Shown here in pieces: positions 21,569-32,876 of a stretch of DNA of 64,000 nt. Each line of letters opens with the position of its first letter. The first letter of the stretch is position 1. The notes below the pieces were generated by a model, which was given only the letters and a program-made list of their open reading frames with translations, made no database searches and had not been told where the DNA came from. The stretch comes from Alopecurus myosuroides. Lineage: Eukaryota; Streptophyta; Magnoliopsida; Poales; Poaceae. The stretch is taken from positions 497,939,919 through 498,003,918 of the forward strand of contig CM054058.1 in NCBI GenBank assembly GCA_028641055.1, read 5' to 3'. Position numbers and translations under genes: made by a program.

Positions 21569-21644
21569 TCTCCTCCCCTGTACTGTTAATTGTTGCGTCT
21601 CCCACGCATAGTTAGGAAGCGAAGCTCGTGCGTGCACTACTGTC

Positions 21645-22310
21645 ACCCACCCCCAAACGCAATTTCCTTTTTCTTTCGGGGACTACAAGACAATTCCTCT
21701 GTAATTAATAAATTGAAAATGGAGTACTGTACACAATATTTGAAATACAAATGGTCACAGAAAGTATATTGGAAAATGACCGTTGTAAAAATAGAAATCT
21801 GCTTTGCTCCTTCTGCTAGCACTATACTACTCCTACTAGTAAATGAAGTGCCAAAGACGCTTGTTTCAGTTTCCCATTAACCTCTCGTGACTTGCACCTT
21901 GTTCTAAAGGCCACAGCTGCAAACGAAAAATACATGTTACCAAAAAACACATTTATAAACGAGAAAAATAAATAAACCAAGAAAGAATTACCCTTGTACG
22001 TCCCTATGTCCTGTGTTCACGTACAGAGTTTCCCTGGCAAAATGGCTTTTCCACGGCTTGTGTAAGAAGAAGACAAAAGATCACGTGAAAAGTTCTTTTC
22101 ATCATGAAAATTGTATTTCTCTAGTGAAAGCACATTAAAAATGTACGCCGGAACACATGTTACAGGAAGGAGGTGTCACCGCCTTTGAGTTACCAGGTGT
22201 TACTGGATGTCGGGAGATACCCCGTTAGACATATCCGCAACACATAGCTATATAGCCCCAAATTGTTGGTGGCTCCGACATAAATTGGCAAGTGTATCTA
22301 ACATGGGTGT
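21645..22310. other. Distal promoter of gene B and spacer
   Basis: From 21645 to about 21890 the sequence matches the distal promoter of copy A (ACGCTTGTTTCAGTTT at 9463 and 21858), so it is the part of gene B's promoter displaced by the LINE. The rest shows no gene. Confidence 0.5.
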
Positions 22311-23165
22311 AAGAGCATCTACACCAGAACCGTCGGAAATATGTCCCCCCCCCTCCCAAGTGTCCACTTTTGGTGTGAGGGACGCATGTGAGGGTGCATC
22401 AGGGCGTCCCCACAACAATCCCATATTCTCTTTACAAATAGGTAATAGGTAGGCAGAAGAGAACACCGCCGACCTTGTCGAAAAGCTTGGCGACTTCAGT
22501 GCCATAGAAGTAGTACAATGATGACAGCGTCGAACGCCGTGTTGCTTTGATGTTGTGCGGGCCCTCGACGTAGTCCATCAGCATGAACAAAGAGCCTTAT
22601 GCTCGACGTGATGAGTTGGTCCTAGTCCCTCGTCAGCGCCGCCGCGCTCGTGTAGAAGAGCCCCCATCTGGCGCACCCTCACTAGCGTCGGCACGAGCGT
22701 GATACACGGGAGCGAGATGGAGGTAATCCGCCTATGACATCCGAGTGAAGCCATGCGCGAGATAGTCGTCTAGTCTAGTATGTCCACCCACAACTTCCCT
22801 CCCCCCCCCCCGTCAGCATCGACATAGCGCCCGCCATCTGGCGCCTCGCATCGCCGATGATGGATGGTGAAAGGAAAGAGTTGCGGAGGGAGAGAAATGG
22901 AATAGATAGGACATAGAGGATTGCGTGTGGCAATGAGCAACAATTGGCTCACTAGTCGGCCAGACCGAGAAATAATTTATGACCAGACATCTCGGGCACC
23001 TCCGAGCCGCCCTCTAAACTTGGGGGCTCTCTCGAGGGTGCCGGACATATTTTTTTCTGGTCCAAACACCTTTGGAGGCTCCCGATGTGGGCTGTTTTAT
23101 TGCCCGGATCCCTCAAAAAGTCTTTGGTATGTGCTTTGGGCGTGATCATGGAGATAATGCTCTTA
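22311..23165. mobile_element. Non-autonomous DNA transposon with AAGAGCAT ends
   Basis: The left end AAGAGCATCTACACC is matched by an inverted AAGAGCATTATCTCC at the right. No clear target duplication was seen. The interior is GC-rich on the left with no intact ORF. Boundaries are approximate. Confidence 0.45.
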
Positions 23166-23880
23166 GAGCATCTCCATAGGCACACCCAAAATTTGTGCCT
23201 GGCGCACACTTACTTTGTCCTCTTTGGGAGGTTTCGGACATCTGTCTGTCGCAATGGGGGTGCTGCCCCCAACGGCGACCCCCTAAACAAAGAAAGAAGA
23301 GTAGACCAAGTAGCAAGCAAGTTCTTCATTCATATTTTTGAGCAACCACATTACAAATTGGGCAAACACGTATTTAAAAAATCTAAACTAAACTAAAGTC
23401 GGTGCCTCTTCTTTGGCGGCACTTGGTTGCGCGAGGGGCCTACCTCGCGGGATTCCCGCGCGTCTAGTTGTCTGCATAGTCTGCATGTGCTTCTGCCTCG
23501 GTGGCATCCCGCACGGGTTATTCCGTCGCCTCCTCAACTTGTGTTGACGCGATGAAGGCCTTCGTCGTGTGCTCGGGCAATGACCAGAACCCGGTGTGCC
23601 CCTCTAAGTTGTTGTTAGGAGGCGGATGGTCGCCGTTGAAGCTATTGAGCACCTCCTCCCACTCGTCGCGGAAGAACTTCGACCAGTAGGCGCTGGCGGC
23701 GTAGTCCGTCCGGCGCAGCCACAATCCGCGGTTCCGGATAGCACGTTGTGTGGCCATCCCGGATTTTGGAATTGGTGATATCCTTGATCTGGATTTCCAA
23801 ATGTAGTATGTGTCTTTTTTTTCTACTGACACTAGGTTTATCGAATCGGAAAATATGTGCTTGATAAATCTAGTATACAA
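23166..23880 (-). mobile_element. Truncated DNA transposon with a decayed captured ORF
   Basis: It begins GAGCATCTCCATAGGCAC directly after the previous element. Its minus-strand frame (23518-23880) contains AYWSKFFRDEWEEVLNSF and GDHPPPNNNLEG, a protein-like block of a kind carried by other grass transposons. No right terminal repeat was found and the ORF has no proper start. Confidence 0.4.
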
Positions 23881-25065
23881 GTCTAAGAAAGCTGAAATTA
23901 ATTGTTGTTTTACCTGAGCAACTTGTTCTATTAAAGGGGTTGTATTGAATGGATTAAAATAGACCTGGATTAATATTTCACTTGTAGCAGAAGTGCATTA
24001 GTAACATGGGATAAATAAGATAAAATATAAATTGTTAGTGATAATTAATCTATATGACATATGATATATGTAGGCAATGCGTTCTTGAATCACTATGGCT
24101 CAGAGCACTGATTACCATAGAGTAGTTCATCCAACCTTGGCCATATCCATCGCGTGAGTTTACCTCGGTTATTAAGAATAAGTAGACAAAATCATTAAGC
24201 ACGGTGACATCATTATGATTCCTAAGAGATTCACCGTCAGCTGGTGTACTCCTCATCCTCTCACATCGTTTCACTATCAGCATTCCTTTCCTCCCTCATC
24301 ATACCTCTACATTGATTACTCTTCGGGTCTTGGGTACCTAACAAGTCCTAGAAGCGAGATACAGATACGAAAACATACACATATAACATAATTAACTCAT
24401 GAAACTAATATCCCGTGAATAAAATGGTCCACATAGCAACGAGATTATGCCTCATCCCTTAGCCCGAGTGGACTACTCACACGTCGCGATCATATCATCA
24501 ATGGAATTTTATTTGTGAATAGTACTTGTATTGAAAGATCGATAGTTATTACAAGATTGCCAGTCGCGATGAGATTTAGATTACAAAATAGTATGGCTAT
24601 GCATATGGTGATGGTGATTATGGTGGAGTGTTGATGGCCGCAACACTTCGCGGTGGTGATGAATGTCGTTGGCATCTCTCTTAGATGGCCTTTTCCTCAC
24701 TCCTTTATATTGGTAGCAAACGAAACTAGGTTTTTGAGAGATTTACTTGTAAATCGGTTCCGAATCATTTGATAACTTTAGATTGGTTTGATCTGACGGT
24801 CAAAACGTTGCATGGTACGGTCGTATGTCATCATACCCATGGTCGTTAAGTGTGTTGCGAATGCACCTTCACTTAGAATTTGCCCATTTTCTTCTTTCTT
24901 TCCATATAAGCTTGATCCTCAATGATTTCCTCGCCTAAAACTGCAGATAAAATTATCACGAGGAGATTTGGAAATGATTTGCACATAAATAATTAGTGGC
25001 AGATACAGATTTAATATATCATCATTTTCATGAAAACGATGTGATTTAGACATGAAAATAGATTC
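23881..25065. other. AT-rich interval, no gene seen
   Basis: No ORF or recognisable terminus. It may be an old retroelement remnant but I cannot support a call. Confidence 0.35.
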
Positions 25066-25376
25066 TTATGATTTACGCGCATCAACTGGCACCACGAGGA
25101 CCCCTTCCAAGCTCAGGCCGAAGCATTTCGAAAGCCCCACCTTCGACGGTATGAGGATGCCGAACTTGGTGCAGTCGCTAGCCTCCTGCCATGACAGCCA
25201 CGACTTGTCGACGTCCATGCCTGCGGTGGTGGGCGTGTGTGGATAAAATGAGAGGAGACGAAGAGATTTTTGTGCCGGAGGTGGTGCGCGTGGATGAGCA
25301 GCGAGGGGGGGGTTAATACACGGGGCCGACGGACGTTGCCGCGTTAATGGCACACACTCTTTCTAACTGCACCCTC
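25066..25376 (-). other. Possible gene fragment beside the Harbinger-like insertion
   Basis: A minus-strand frame from ATG 25218 encodes 50 residues (MDVDKSWLSWQEASDCTK start; SLEGVLVVPVDARKS end) with plausible codon use but no recognised domain. It could be a decayed exon. Evidence is weak. Confidence 0.25.
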
Positions 25377-25379
25377 TAA

Positions 25380-27587
25380 GGGCTCATTTGGTAGCCGGGG
25401 AAAAGCCCGGGATCCCGGCCTTTTCCCCGGGTGAAACCCCCCGGGTCGAATCTGGCCCGGGTAGCCTGGCTGGGCCATTTGGCACTCCGCAACGCTAGGG
25501 AGATTCGGCCCTTCCGCGACATTTCCCTGGGTTAGGGCTCCCCTAGTCGAGACATCGGGGGCGAATTCCCGAGCGAGCTCGCTCTCGCTCGTGCGGCGAC
25601 GGCGCTCGTTGGACAAGCTAGGCGGCGGCGGCAGCGGCGAGACGCCTTCCTCCGCGACCAGGAGCGAGCTCCGGCAACCATCCCTCTGCTCCTTTCCTTT
25701 GCTCCCCTCTGCTCCCGTCCCTCTGCTCCCCTCCTTTGCTCCCCTCTGCGACCAGGACTCCCCTCTGATCCCGTCCCTCTGCTCCCCTCCTTTGCTCCGG
25801 CAACAAGATCTCGAGCTCCGACAACCAGATCGACGAGCTGCTGACTCGTAGCGTGGGAGATCTGGTGTCGATGTTGGTTTTCATGGAGATTCATGTTGGT
25901 GGTTCGTGTGTTGCGTTGCATTGCAGGCACAGATGGACGGGGAGGTACGAGGCGCACCTGTGGGACAACACTTGCAGGAAGGAAGGCCAGACCAGGAAAG
26001 GAAGGCAAGGTAAGCAGGACATTCGCAACATTTGTTAGCTACATGCATGCATGGAGGACTCGCTACTGACATGGATCTTGTGTTCAAGTTCAAGTTTGAC
26101 TCTGATTTGCTTGAATGATTGCTCTTCGGTTTTATTGCTCATAACATGTTTTTATCTGTCAGATCCTTGAGTAGTGAGTCTCATGGTGATTCTCCTTCGG
26201 CTACTTGCCATCCTCAACTAGCAAGATCTGTAGTGGCAGCAAGAAGACCTTCTGGACAACAAGTGATACCTCTTCTTCTCTTGACCTTCTCGGAATATCA
26301 TTGCTCATCTTTGGTGTTGAATATACTTGCTTGCACTACCCATTTTGTATAGTCATTCTTATTTTGATTCCATGGCGAAATCGCTCTCATTTCTATACTC
26401 ATTCTTAGGACTACATATTCCATTGAAATGTCATGTACAACCATGCACAACCATTTTACATTTTCCATTGAAATATCATGTTACAGCCATGGACAACCAA
26501 GGTATCAAGTGATTCATCATCTTTTGAGCAGTAAAAATACACATTTTTTTACTAGAAACTCTGCAAACTGCATTGTTGCAAGTATTGTAAGGTTACAGTA
26601 AAGCCAGATTATGGTTATATGCTATTGATTTTGCGGCATTCTCTTTGCACGACGTTCCAAGAAAGATACTCCCAAGACTTTCATCATCTGTTCTTTGTTT
26701 AAGCCCTGCTCTTCCCTTTTTCATGTCTGTTCAGTTCCAAATTGTACTGGTCGAATTTGATGGTTTGGTCTTGGAGATGCAGAGCTTGGTAGTGCAACAT
26801 CATGACCCTCACCAGTGCCATGCTTGGTAGAAGCGATTTAATGTGACTCTCCCCTTATGCATCATTGCCTTTTCATATTCTCGCATCAAGCTATTCTTAT
26901 TAATTTTGTTTGTTGCGTAAAACATTGGCTCAACTTTGTACTGTCGTTGATTCATTTAACAAATATACCAGTAGTCTTGATTTTCCTATGCGCAATGTGC
27001 ATATAGTGGTAGTGCTCAAAAAACTTTTTACTGAAATTATTGCTAACCTCCTAACTGTTTCTTATGATTCAGCCAGTGTCGAGTTATGTTTCATGATGTC
27101 GACGCAGAATAGAGAAAGACTGGACTTTCACAAGCATCGTTAACTCGGAATCGACAGTTTGAGAATATTGAGCTTTTTGTATTAAGATATATGTATATGA
27201 TAATATGAAAACCTAGCAGTGTTGAGTACATGCTTGCTAAAATTGGCCGTTAGCTTTGTGTTCAGTACTGTACTCGAGAACCTATTAGAACGATGATGCA
27301 ATGATATAGTCTAGTTCATCACAGTGTTACTTTTGAATTTTCAGAATTATTTGTCTCATTTTTCTGTTGTATTTTAGTGGAACACTTCATTTTCTATTTT
27401 TGAAGATCTATTTCCATCATGGATTCCCCCCCCCCCCCCCCCCCCCTCCCCCCTTCCCTCGTTACCAAATGGTAACATGCATTGGGGAGATTTCTCCCCC
27501 AATAAACAGGGATCCCACCTGTCTGCCAAAATTCCCCCGAGGGGTTCACTTCCCCGGTTTTTAAACTCATCACAACCAAATGAGCCC
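25380..27587. mobile_element. Harbinger-like element, 2.2 kb, no transposase
   Basis: GGGCTCATTTGGT at 25380-25392 is matched by the inverted ACCAAATGAGCCC ending at 27587, with TAA on both sides (25377-25379 and 27588-27590). Terminal sequence and TAA duplication fit the PIF/Harbinger (Tourist-like) group. The left subterminal region is rich in CCCGGG motifs. The interior has scattered short frames but no DDE transposase, so the element is non-autonomous, possibly a carrier of host sequence. A C21 run at 27426-27446 lies near the right end. Confidence 0.75.
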
Positions 27588-27590
27588 TAA

Positions 27591-27834
27591 GGCGTTTTTA
27601 CCATACCTTTGCCACGCGCTCCAATTCCCATCGCCATGTCAGTTCTGGAGAAGATCACCGTGCTGCCGGAGCATTAGGAGGGACTTGTGGTGGTGCCCGG
27701 AAAAGGATGAGGGATTCATGGTGGTGCTAGAGAAGAAGGAGGACAAGGCGCTACTGGACCCGCAGGAGGACGAGGCACTACGAGAACATGAGAAGGATAA
27801 GGCGATGCTAGACCAGGAGGAGAACTCGAGCTAG
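27591..27834 (+). pseudogene. Fragment of a Glu/Lys/Asp-rich ORF
   Basis: The frame ends with imperfect repeats of EKxEDKALLDPQEDEALRE type and stops at 27834. Another frame starts MSVLEKITVLPEH and hits a TAG at once. Charged repeats are visible, but no family is recognised. Probably a decayed exon. Confidence 0.25.
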
Positions 27835-28350
27835 TTCAAATCGGTCAAAATCGCTCGTTAATTTGCACTCCTACCTTCATGTCAGGACTTTCGTGGTGTC
27901 TGGTGACCATGTACAACATACGTACGAATAAGAAAAGCTGGGATACACATGCAACTGATACAGAGGTTGCTATCCTGATAATCGAGCGATTGACAGAACA
28001 TTACTGATCGATATATGGCATCTCCATTATTGGCATACGCTGCTGATATCGGATTCCATCGATTACAGTTAAGATGTAGATATAGCATAGCCCCAAATCA
28101 GGGAAACTAAATAAGGTGGCCGCAGCCGTCCAGGAACTAAACGAGATAGCAGCAGATTAATCTGACATAAAAGTTTGCATAAACTAGACATCATAGATAG
28201 CTTAACTAACTGAGAACCCCTCGAGAACTGCTTAATTCGGCTTCAATCAACAATGCAAAGGAAACGGATCGATCCTTGAAAAAAAAAAGCTAATTTTAAC
28301 GGATGGGCTTTCTCCTCCCGTCGATTCAGCCTGCAGCGTAGCGAATCAGA
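27835..28350. other. Region downstream of copy C, no gene seen
   Basis: Contains short landmarks shared with the 3' flank of gene B. Otherwise no ORF or RNA gene. Confidence 0.4.
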
Positions 28351-29038
28351 TCAGATGATACCGTGTTTTTCGGTGAACTCGGCGAGGCGTGCCACCTCGT
28401 TCGGGTCGATGAACCTGGAGATGACGACGACGGCCTGGTCGACGTGCTTCACGGCGAGCTCCACGAGGTACCACGCGCGGCCGAGGGACACGGCCATTGT
28501 TATAAGCTTCTCGTTGACGGCGGCGAAGGTTTTTTTTTCCGGGCGGTCGATCTTGCCGCTGTCCTGCGTCGGCCCGGCGGCGGCCGCGTCCGGGGCCGGG
28601 GGGCACCGTGACGAGTTGCTCGATGAGGCTCCCGAGGAAGTACTCCCGGGCCAGCTTGACGGCGTAGAAGGCGACCTCGATGCTCGAGAATGCCTCCGCC
28701 TGGGTGGTCGGGCGCGCGGGGAGTTGCAGGTCGGGGAGCGCGTGGTAGAGCTGCTCGTCGGACATGGCAGCGAAGCCGGGGTTGAGGGCGAGGCCAGCGC
28801 CGTTCTCGGCCGTGATCTCCATGCAGCTGGCGAGGTAGCGGGCGCCGGCCTCGAGGCCAAGGCGGAGCGTCTTGACGAGGCCGGTGATGAGCTCCTCGTG
28901 CCTGGCCGCGCAGTCCTTCCCCGACAGCTGGAGGAACCACTGCAACAGGAGGCCGTGTTGGGCCCGGACGTTCTTCGCGGCTAACATGGCCTGCGTGAGG
29001 ACGCTCTCTAGCTCCTTCTTGCTCACCTCCCCCTCCAT
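28351..29038 (-). pseudogene. Gene-family copy C, single frameshift
   Basis: From ATG 29038 (MEGEVSKKELESVLTQAMLA) the protein is a paralogue of copy B, sharing GARYLASC, LPARPTTQAEA and FYAVKLA. It lacks about 45 residues between the N-terminal helix and the GARYLASC block. The frame breaks in a G6 run at 28598-28603 (C6 on the coding strand). The rest, ending FIDPNEVARLAEFTEKHGII, continues in the next frame to a TGA at 28351, collinear with the C-terminus of copy B but without its last intron. The single homopolymer lesion could be a real null allele or a base-calling error. The promoter of this copy is duplicated at 30910. Confidence 0.7.
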
Positions 29039-29302
29039 GGTCGCAGCCGCCTGGTGAGTCGAGAAGAGAAAGGTTGTTGAGACACACTCTCCGTGAGTGA
29101 GGCGAGCGATATATGTATTGCTTGCAGGCGATGGGGTAGGTCTGCAGGACGGCCGCACACTTTTCTCGCCTCCTTTTGATTGATTGGGGTCGTGCCTGAT
29201 AGGTGGCGTGCTCTCTGTATCTCTTAACTGATTTTCAAATTTCAAAACGTAGTACTCACTCCGATTCTAAAAAAATGTTGCTCATTTCATACTAAGTTAG
29301 TA

Positions 29303-29384
29303 CTCCCTCCGTCCACTTTTATAAGGCACACTTCTTAACATTTCAATAGTAAGAAGTGCGCCTTATAAAAATGGACGGAGGGAG
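29303..29384. mobile_element. Stowaway MITE, 82 bp, present only in unit 1
   Basis: It begins CTCCCTCCGTCC and ends GGACGGAGGGAG with TA duplicated at 29301-29302 and 29385-29386. The equivalent place in unit 2 has a single TA (31159-31160), the empty site. It is nested in an older Stowaway-like element. Confidence 0.92.
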
Positions 29385-29530
29385 TACAAAACATTATACT
29401 AAGTGAGCCATACCTTTTATGTATCAAAGTGGGCGATACTTTGTATGAAGGAAGATAGCCGCGGGCAATAGGATATATATTTGGATAATGAAGTTTGCCG
29501 AAATAGATAGCTTACATCGAGATTGGACTT

Positions 29531-29656
29531 GTGGCACCCGAGCTCCAGTGAGCTCGGTTGCTAAAATCACTTATACCAAAATTTAGAATTTTTTAAGACC
29601 TTTTACATTTTTTTTTTCAAAAAGTCGAGTTCACTGGAGCTCCGAGCCAGTGGCAC
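29531..29656. mobile_element. Foldback MITE with CGAGCTCCAGTGA repeats, unit 1
   Basis: Left CGAGCTCCAGTGAGCTCGG and right TTCACTGGAGCTCCGAG form inverted repeats around an AT-rich centre of about 80 bp. GTGGCAC occurs at both outer edges. Confidence 0.6.
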
Positions 29657-30129
29657 TTCCAATTTACATCGAACTACAAAAGCAAATCCTTTGCAGAGAA
29701 AATGCCACCAAGAGAAACAATTTCTTTTAACGATGTTAGGTTGGGCGGCCACCAAGAGACTTGTTTTCTGGCATTATGCTCCTTCCCATTCTCCAGATAT
29801 GCCAAATTTTCCCCAAACGAATCGCTTCGGGCGGCGGCCCTACCTTCTGACAAGATATCTCTAATGCTCTGACCCATTTGGTTTAAAACTGTCTGTTTCT
29901 GTTTGTGGAGACGAAATAACATGGTCCAATATGACGGACCCATTTTAGTTTTTCAGACAAATATCCATTTTTTGTCTGCACAGACTCGTTTGAGGTCTAA
30001 ATTTGAGCAGGGCTTGTAATTATTTCGCGTAAGAGCGGACAACTGCGATATCCTCCTCTTGTCCTCCCTTTTGTTAGGGCCATGGCTCCCCCATGGTTGA
30101 ATTTATTTCTGAAACACCCTAACTAAAAA

Positions 30130-30506
30130 TCCCCCGAGGAGTCTTTGTTTTAGGCCAAGTTGGGTATTTATGATAAAGGGGGTCGAGAGGAGAGCCTCGA
30201 GGATCCTAGACTGGTTGTCGGCATGGGTACCCCTTGACTGCGCCTAGAGCCCGTGTAGGGGATCCCCCTACTTACCCTTTTGGCTTCGGGAGTTTGCTGG
30301 GAAGTTAAAATTTCTGTAATTTTTTCTCGGCCCTTTGATTTTCATCCTATTTTTGCAATTCACAAACAAATAAATATGAACTGGCCTTGGGCACTGGATT
30401 AATAAGTTAGTCCAATAAATATTATAAAACCATAGTAAAAACATGTAGCAAGGATATAAAACAAACATAAACAGTAAAAAATTATATATATGTGAGACAC
30501 GTATCA
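30130..30506 (-). mobile_element. Truncated LTR (TGATACGTGTCTC start), unit 1
   Basis: On the minus strand an LTR-like sequence starts TGATACGTGTCTC and runs into ATGTTTTTACTATGG, GGCCAGTTCATATTTA and GGCCCTTTG, similar in layout to the long LTRs further right. Only its 5' portion is present, with no internal domain. The left edge is approximate. Confidence 0.5.
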
Positions 30507-31113
30507 AGGGGTGCGAGAGTAAATCGTGGTCGGTCCAGACACTTGTGGGGTGCCGCTAGGGCGTTTTTGTTGGTCCGGGTGTGGGGCGCGCCAGTGGTGA
30601 TGCTCTAAAAGCCTTAAAAAACAACATATGCCATATATCTCTCACATTCTATGTTATTTTATTACTAGTTCTTACTCGCGTGGCCGTTGAAAGATCATTT
30701 TTCGTTTTGATAATTGATGACAACACAACTTAAGGACTAATCGTTGTTTAAGTATATGCAGGATCAATTTGCAACACTCGCGAAGTGCCCCATATTCCCT
30801 AAAATATCCTTAGGGGCATCGCGACGTTTTTCTGAAGGAAGAGAGCTCAAAAGGCCAAGTCTGGGAAGCAGTTTCCCACGTGGCGGTAGTACCGGTGAAA
30901 CGACCGGTTGAGAAGAGAAAGGTTGTTGAGACACACTCTCCGTGAGTGTTCAAGGAGGCGAGCGATATATGTATTGCTTGTAGGCGATGGGGTAGGTCTG
31001 CAGGACGGCCGTCACACACTTTTCTCGCCTCCTTTTGATTGATTGGGGTCATGCCTGATGGGTGGCGTGCTCTCTGAATCTCTTAATTGATTTTCAAATT
31101 TCAAAACGTAGCA

Positions 31114-31206
31114 CTCCCTCCGATTTAAAAAAGTGTCGCACATTTTATACTAAGTCGGTACAAACATTAAACTAAGTGAGCGACATTTTTTATGGATCGA
31201 AGGGAG
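31114..31206. mobile_element. Older Stowaway-like MITE, unit 2 copy
   Basis: It runs from CTCCCTCCGATTTAAA to TGGATCGAAGGGAG. The matching element in unit 1 carries the 82-bp Stowaway inside it. Flanking TA has decayed. Confidence 0.6.
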
Positions 31207-31307
31207 TGATGTTCTGTATCTGAAGGAAGATAGCCGCCGGCAATAGGATATATATTTTGGATAATGAACGTTTGCCGAAATAGATAGCTTACATCGAGAT
31301 TGGATTT

Positions 31308-31432
31308 GTGGTACCCGAGCTCCAGTGAGCTCGGTTGCTAAAATCACTTATACCAAAATTTAGAATTTTTTAAGACCTTTCACATTTTTTTTTCAAAAAG
31401 TCGAGTTCACTGGAGCTCCGAGCCAGTGGCAC
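31308..31432. mobile_element. Foldback MITE, unit 2 copy
   Basis: Counterpart of 29531-29656 with a few substitutions. The inverted CGAGCTCCAGTGA repeats are retained. Confidence 0.6.
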
Positions 31433-31929
31433 TTCCAATTTACATCGAACTACAAAAGCAAATCCTTTGCAGAGAAAATGCCACCAAGAGAAACAATTTT
31501 TTTTAACGATGTTGGGTTGGGCGGCCACCAAGAGACTTGTTTTCTGACATTATGCTCCTACCCATTCTCCAGGTATGCCAAATTTCCCCCAAACGAATCG
31601 CTTTGGGCGAAGGCGCTGCCTTCTGACAAGATATCTCTAACGCTCCGACCCATTTGGTATAAAACTGTCTGTTTCTGTTTGTGGAGACGAAATAACATGG
31701 TCCAATATGACGGACCCATTTTAGTTTTTCAGACAAATATCTATTTTTTGTCTGCACGGACTCGTTTGAGGTCTAAATTTGAGCAGGGTTTGCATTTATT
31801 TCGGGTAAGAGCGGACAACTGCGATGTTCTCCTCTTGTCCTCCCCTGGCCTGCCTGCCAGCAGGGGCGGAACACAGGGTTTTGTTAGGACCATGACTCCC
31901 CCATGGTTGAATTTATTTCTGAAACACCC

Positions 31930-32320
31930 TAACTAAAAATCCCCCAGGGAGTCTTTGTTTTAGGCCAGGTTGGGTATTTATGATAAAGGGGGTCGAGAGG
32001 AGAGCCTCGAGGATCCTAGACTGGTTGTAGGCATGGGGTACCCCTTGACTGCGCCTAGAGCCCGTGTAGGGGCACCCCCATACTTACCCTTTTGGCTTCG
32101 GGAGTTAGCTAGGAAGTTAGAATTTCCGTAATTTTTTTCTCGGCCCTTTGATTTTCGTCCTCTTTTTGCAATTCATAAAAAAATAAACATGAACTGGCCT
32201 TGGACACTAAATTAATAAGTTAGTCTAATAAATATTGTAAAACCATAGTAAAAACATGTAGCAATGATATAAAACAAACACAGAACAATCAAAAATTATA
32301 TATATGTGAGACACGTATCA
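31930..32320 (-). mobile_element. Truncated LTR (TGATACGTGTCTC start), unit 2
   Basis: Counterpart of the LTR fragment at 30130-30506; its boundary at 32320 is the same CACGTATCA sequence. Confidence 0.5.
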
Positions 32321-32519
32321 AGGGGTGCGAGACTAAATCGTGGTCGGTCCAGACACTTGTGGGTGCCGCTAGGGCATTTTTGTTGGTCTCGACCCCAATG
32401 AGCCATTAGGGGTGCTTTGGGGTGTGGGGCGCGCCGGTGGTGATGCTCTAAAAGTCTGAAAAACAGCATATGCCATATATCTCTCACAATCTATGTTATT
32501 TTATTACTAGTTCTTACCC

Positions 32520-32871
32520 GTGTGGCGGGTGAAAGATCATCTTCCGTTTTGATAGTTGATGAAAACACAACTTAAGGACTAATCATTGTTTAAGTATATG
32601 CAGGATCCATTTGCACCACTCGCGAAGTGCCCCATATTCCCTAAAATATCCTTAGGGGCATCGCGGCGTTTTTTGAAGGAAGAGAGCTCAAAAGGTCAAG
32701 TTTGGGGAGCAGTTTCCCAGGTGGCGGTAGTACCCAGGCGGGGGCATCCGGTGGTGGTACCGGTGGTACCTCCGCCAAAATGTCACTCGGTTGGCACGTC
32801 GCGGAGGCCACCGGTAGTACCGGTGGGAGGAACCTCCGGTGTTTCCACCGATACCTCCGCTCCTTAGGTAG
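32520..32871 (+). mobile_element. Host LTR-like sequence, left part
   Basis: A plus-strand sequence (TAGTTGATGAAAACACAAC, then CGCGAAGTGCCCCATATTCC) leads into repeats of GGCCACCGGTAGTACCGGTG. It is interrupted at 32872 by the LTR retrotransposon that follows. Similar repeats resume at 39716. This looks like a different, older LTR that served as target. Confidence 0.45.
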
Positions 32872-32876
32872 GCTCC

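Larger units (their letters stand above)
14081..21628 (-). mobile_element. Nearly full-length LINE (non-LTR retrotransposon), 7.5 kb
   Basis: TGCGTGCACTACTGTC is duplicated at 14065-14080 and 21629-21644, a 16-bp target duplication. The left end is a T-run (14081-14092), the poly(A) tail of a minus-strand element. The element encodes ORF1 with two CCHC zinc knuckles and ORF2 with endonuclease, reverse transcriptase and a zf-RVT region, the layout of plant L1-type LINEs. Both ORFs contain stops or frameshifts, so it is probably dead, but the perfect target duplication and limited damage point to a fairly recent insertion. It is inserted in the promoter of gene B in the same transcriptional direction. 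Confidence 0.92.
29061..30909 (+). repeat. Tandem duplication, unit 1 (includes copy C promoter)
   Basis: From GAGAAGAGAAAGGTTGTTGAG at 29061 the sequence is repeated from 30910 at high identity for about 1.83 kb. Both units contain, in order, the copy C promoter, a Stowaway-like MITE, a foldback MITE, a non-coding block, an LTR fragment and the start of another LTR. Confidence 0.85.
30910..32740 (+). repeat. Tandem duplication, unit 2
   Basis: Second unit of the duplication starting at 29061. It lacks the young Stowaway, has about 7 bp (near 30950) absent from unit 1, and has extra segments near 31845-31880 and 32386-32410. The copy C promoter here (30910-31110, minus direction) has no gene body after it: it would read into the end of unit 1. 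Confidence 0.85.

Noticed and set aside
29674..29943. Minus-strand 89-codon frame in duplication unit 1
   Set aside because: Its counterpart in unit 2 is open only in another frame, so the coding potential is not conserved between the two copies.
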